Shown here: one piece after another, positions 62,690-64,000 of the stretch
Layout of the letters: every line of letters begins with the position of its first letter
Numbering within the stretch: position 1 is the first letter of the stretch
Source: Eremothecium cymbalariae DBVPG#7215
Taxonomy: Eukaryota; Ascomycota; Saccharomycetes; Saccharomycetales; Saccharomycetaceae
Length of the DNA: 64,000 nt
Reading direction: 5' to 3'
Assembly: GCF_000235365.1 (NCBI RefSeq)
Contig: NC_016455.1
Coordinates: forward strand, 916,089 to 980,088
Translations under genes and position numbers: made by a program
The notes under the pieces: generated by a model
What the model saw: only the letters and a program-made list of their open reading frames with translations
What the model was told of the DNA's origin: nothing
Databases searched by the model: none

Positions 62690-63392
62690 GCAAAGAATCA
62701 GGTTTTTGGAGGAGGTTGCGTAGATCTGGAAGCCTATTTATAACCTATATAAGCATATAGTATATCCATGATAAAGAATAGTTATTTATGAATGCAAATG
62801 CAGGCGGGAACATCACAGTGTAAGGATACACAAGCAGGCTCGGCGGGTGACAGAATGATATATATAGATGGCAAGGGAATCAGGATCGAGCGAATGGGGT
62901 GTTGATGGGTGTGTCGAAGCAGGGAAGTAAATGTAACAAGTAGGAAAGAAACCTGAAGGCAGCTTTGTAGTAGGCAACTCTGAAGGAGGTGAACATTGTG
63001 AAGTTTTCGAGCTAGTAGATGGGAGTTATAAATTTATTTTTATTAATTTTAGTAGAAGTGAAAGTGAATTTTTAGTTCAAAAAAGGAGAGTGGATCGATA
63101 GAAGGGTGGTCTTAAATGAATATTGCAGATCGCGGAGCAGATGTTTTAGCATGGAACCAGATGACTAGTAATCGTATGAGGTGCACGGAGGCACATATAT
63201 TTGGATCGTTTTAAAAAGTGAACTTGGCTGGGGTGTACACTAGCGATACATTACAATAGATGTTACTTAGCGCAGTTTGTCATGTCAAATGACAAAAGTA
63301 GGCTTTACATCAAGAAGTAGTGAACAGCATGTCTTTACGAAGTAATCATACTAGACTTGTAGAACGTAGTCCTACCAATATGCTCAGGATTT
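62690..63392. other. Subtelomeric non-coding region
   Basis: No gene and no recognisable element. Composition is mixed with AT-rich patches. Confidence 0.5.
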
Positions 63393-63482
63393 GAATTATC
63401 ACAAGATAATAAGAATTATCACAAGATAATAAGAATTATCACAAGATAATAAGAATTATCACAAGATAATAAGAATTATCAC
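63393..63482. repeat. 20-bp minisatellite, 4.5 perfect copies
   Basis: The unit GAATTATCACAAGATAATAA is repeated head to tail without mismatch. Each unit contains TTATC and GATAA facing each other across ACAA, so the unit is partly palindromic and carries GATA-factor core sites. Confidence 0.95.
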
Positions 63483-63605
63483 TTTGTCCCTCATTATATA
63501 GGCCGGGATTTATAATAGAATAATAGTGTAATAGCTTTATAAATTTACTTTACGAATCAAAAGTTATTTTGTAACGTGAAAAGGTTTAATGTTTCTGATA
63601 ATGGA

Positions 63606-64000
63606 TCACGTGGCAATAGCGCGAACAAGAAAATCTGTCAGCGGAGCGACGGGAGGGAGCGGAGCAGTGTACGGTGGGTCTGGAGGGCAGGGCAGCGTAT
63701 GGTCCAGGAGGTCACGTGGATCTGGCGGGCGACGGGAGGGAGCGGTTTCAGGCAGCGTACGGGTCTCTCAGGGAACAGTGTATGGTTGAGGTCACGTGGA
63801 TGTATCTGGCGGGGGACGGGAGGGAGCGGTTTCAGGCAAGCGTACGGTGGGTCTGGAGGTCACGTGGGATCTGGCGAGTGGGTCTTGAGAAGTGGTTTCA
63901 GGCAGCGTCGGGTCTCTCAGCGGAGCAGTGTACGGTCTCTCAGGGAGCAGTGTATGGTCTTGAGGTCACGTGGGATCTGGCGAGAGGGTCTTGAGAGCGG
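63606..64000. repeat. GC-rich subtelomeric repeat block with telomere-like units and CACGTG boxes
   Basis: Imperfect tandem units of roughly 70-110 bp share GTCACGTGG-(G)ATCTGGCG, GGGAGCGGTTTCAGGCA and GGGTCTCTCAG(C/G)G...CAGTGTA(T/C)GG. The last motif forms a 24-bp unit at 63910-63933, followed at once by a slightly shorter one. It resembles the E. gossypii telomeric repeat as I remember it. TCACGTGG occurs five times (about 63606, 63712, 63792, 63860, 63966). Frames across the block are repeat-derived, not genes. The block continues past the window edge. Confidence 0.8.

Noticed and set aside
63589..63994. Frames of 66-106 codons in the subtelomeric repeats.
   Set aside because: They consist of repeat units with Gly/Arg/Ser-rich translation in more than one frame, as expected for non-coding tandem repeats.

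Overview
The window is nuclear DNA of a budding yeast of the Saccharomycetaceae that branched off before the whole-genome duplication. Nearly every gene is a clear homologue of a Saccharomyces cerevisiae gene. Genes that lie on two separate duplicated S. cerevisiae regions (YBL034C-YBL038W and YBR086C-YBR089C-A, plus YPR047W-YPR052C) are interleaved here in one unduplicated run. The single intron found in a protein gene is in RPS4. The right end carries degenerate telomere-like units with the core GGGTCTCTCAGCGG and GTGTA(T/C)GG. These resemble, from memory, the 24-bp telomeric repeat of Eremothecium (Ashbya) gossypii, so an Eremothecium species with moderate GC content is the best guess (inference).

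Layout. 1-5.6 kb: 3' part of STU1 (cut by the window edge) and POL12. 5.9-16.9 kb: IST2 (apparent frameshift), the YBL036C-type PLP protein, APL3, RFC5, MRPL16, MSF1. 17-25.8 kb: TAH18, ATG11, MAK3, POL30 (PCNA, with two MluI boxes upstream) and NHP6. 25.8-27.3 kb: an unusual GC-rich intergenic stretch with ACGCG clusters, a perfect hairpin and a degenerate tRNA-Ile-like sequence. 27.4-35.8 kb: AIR1, THS1, a YIL077C homologue, SEC28, GET2, MRPS28. 36-41 kb: a MetX-family acyltransferase that looks like the fungal serine O-acetyltransferase (CysA/Cys2 type) rather than S. cerevisiae Met2, then YNG2, a DUF4112 membrane protein and FCF1. 41.4-42.1 kb: an intron-containing tRNA-Ser(GCU) with old LTR-type retrotransposon remnants upstream. 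42.7-57.5 kb: RPS4, MNL1/HTM1 (apparent frameshift), SCH9, SKN7, SET5, FMP10, FAU1, BAT1. From 57.5 kb to the end the DNA is gene-poor and subtelomeric: one small hypothetical gene, a divergent sulfur-scavenging pair (JLP1 sulfonate dioxygenase and a YCT1-like permease), a 20-bp minisatellite and the GC-rich telomere-like repeats.

How the genes fit together. Most are housekeeping genes: replication (POL12, RFC5, POL30), vesicle traffic (APL3, SEC28, GET2, IST2), mitochondrial translation (MRPL16, MSF1, MRPS28), cytosolic translation (THS1, RPS4), autophagy (ATG11), ER quality control (MNL1), TORC1 and stress signalling (SCH9, SKN7). A sulfur theme is visible: the probable serine O-acetyltransferase with a Cbf1-type CACGTG palindrome upstream, and the subtelomeric JLP1/YCT1 pair.

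The most noteworthy points are two one-base frame breaks (IST2 at a perfect A-AAA-AAG heptamer; MNL1 next to A-runs), the telomere-like subtelomeric repeats carrying CACGTG boxes, the decayed tRNA-Ile in a GC island, and the LTR pair next to tRNA-Ser. No single novel multi-gene system was found. Start codons were chosen at ATGs that match family N-termini; several longer readings begin at non-ATG codons and were trimmed.
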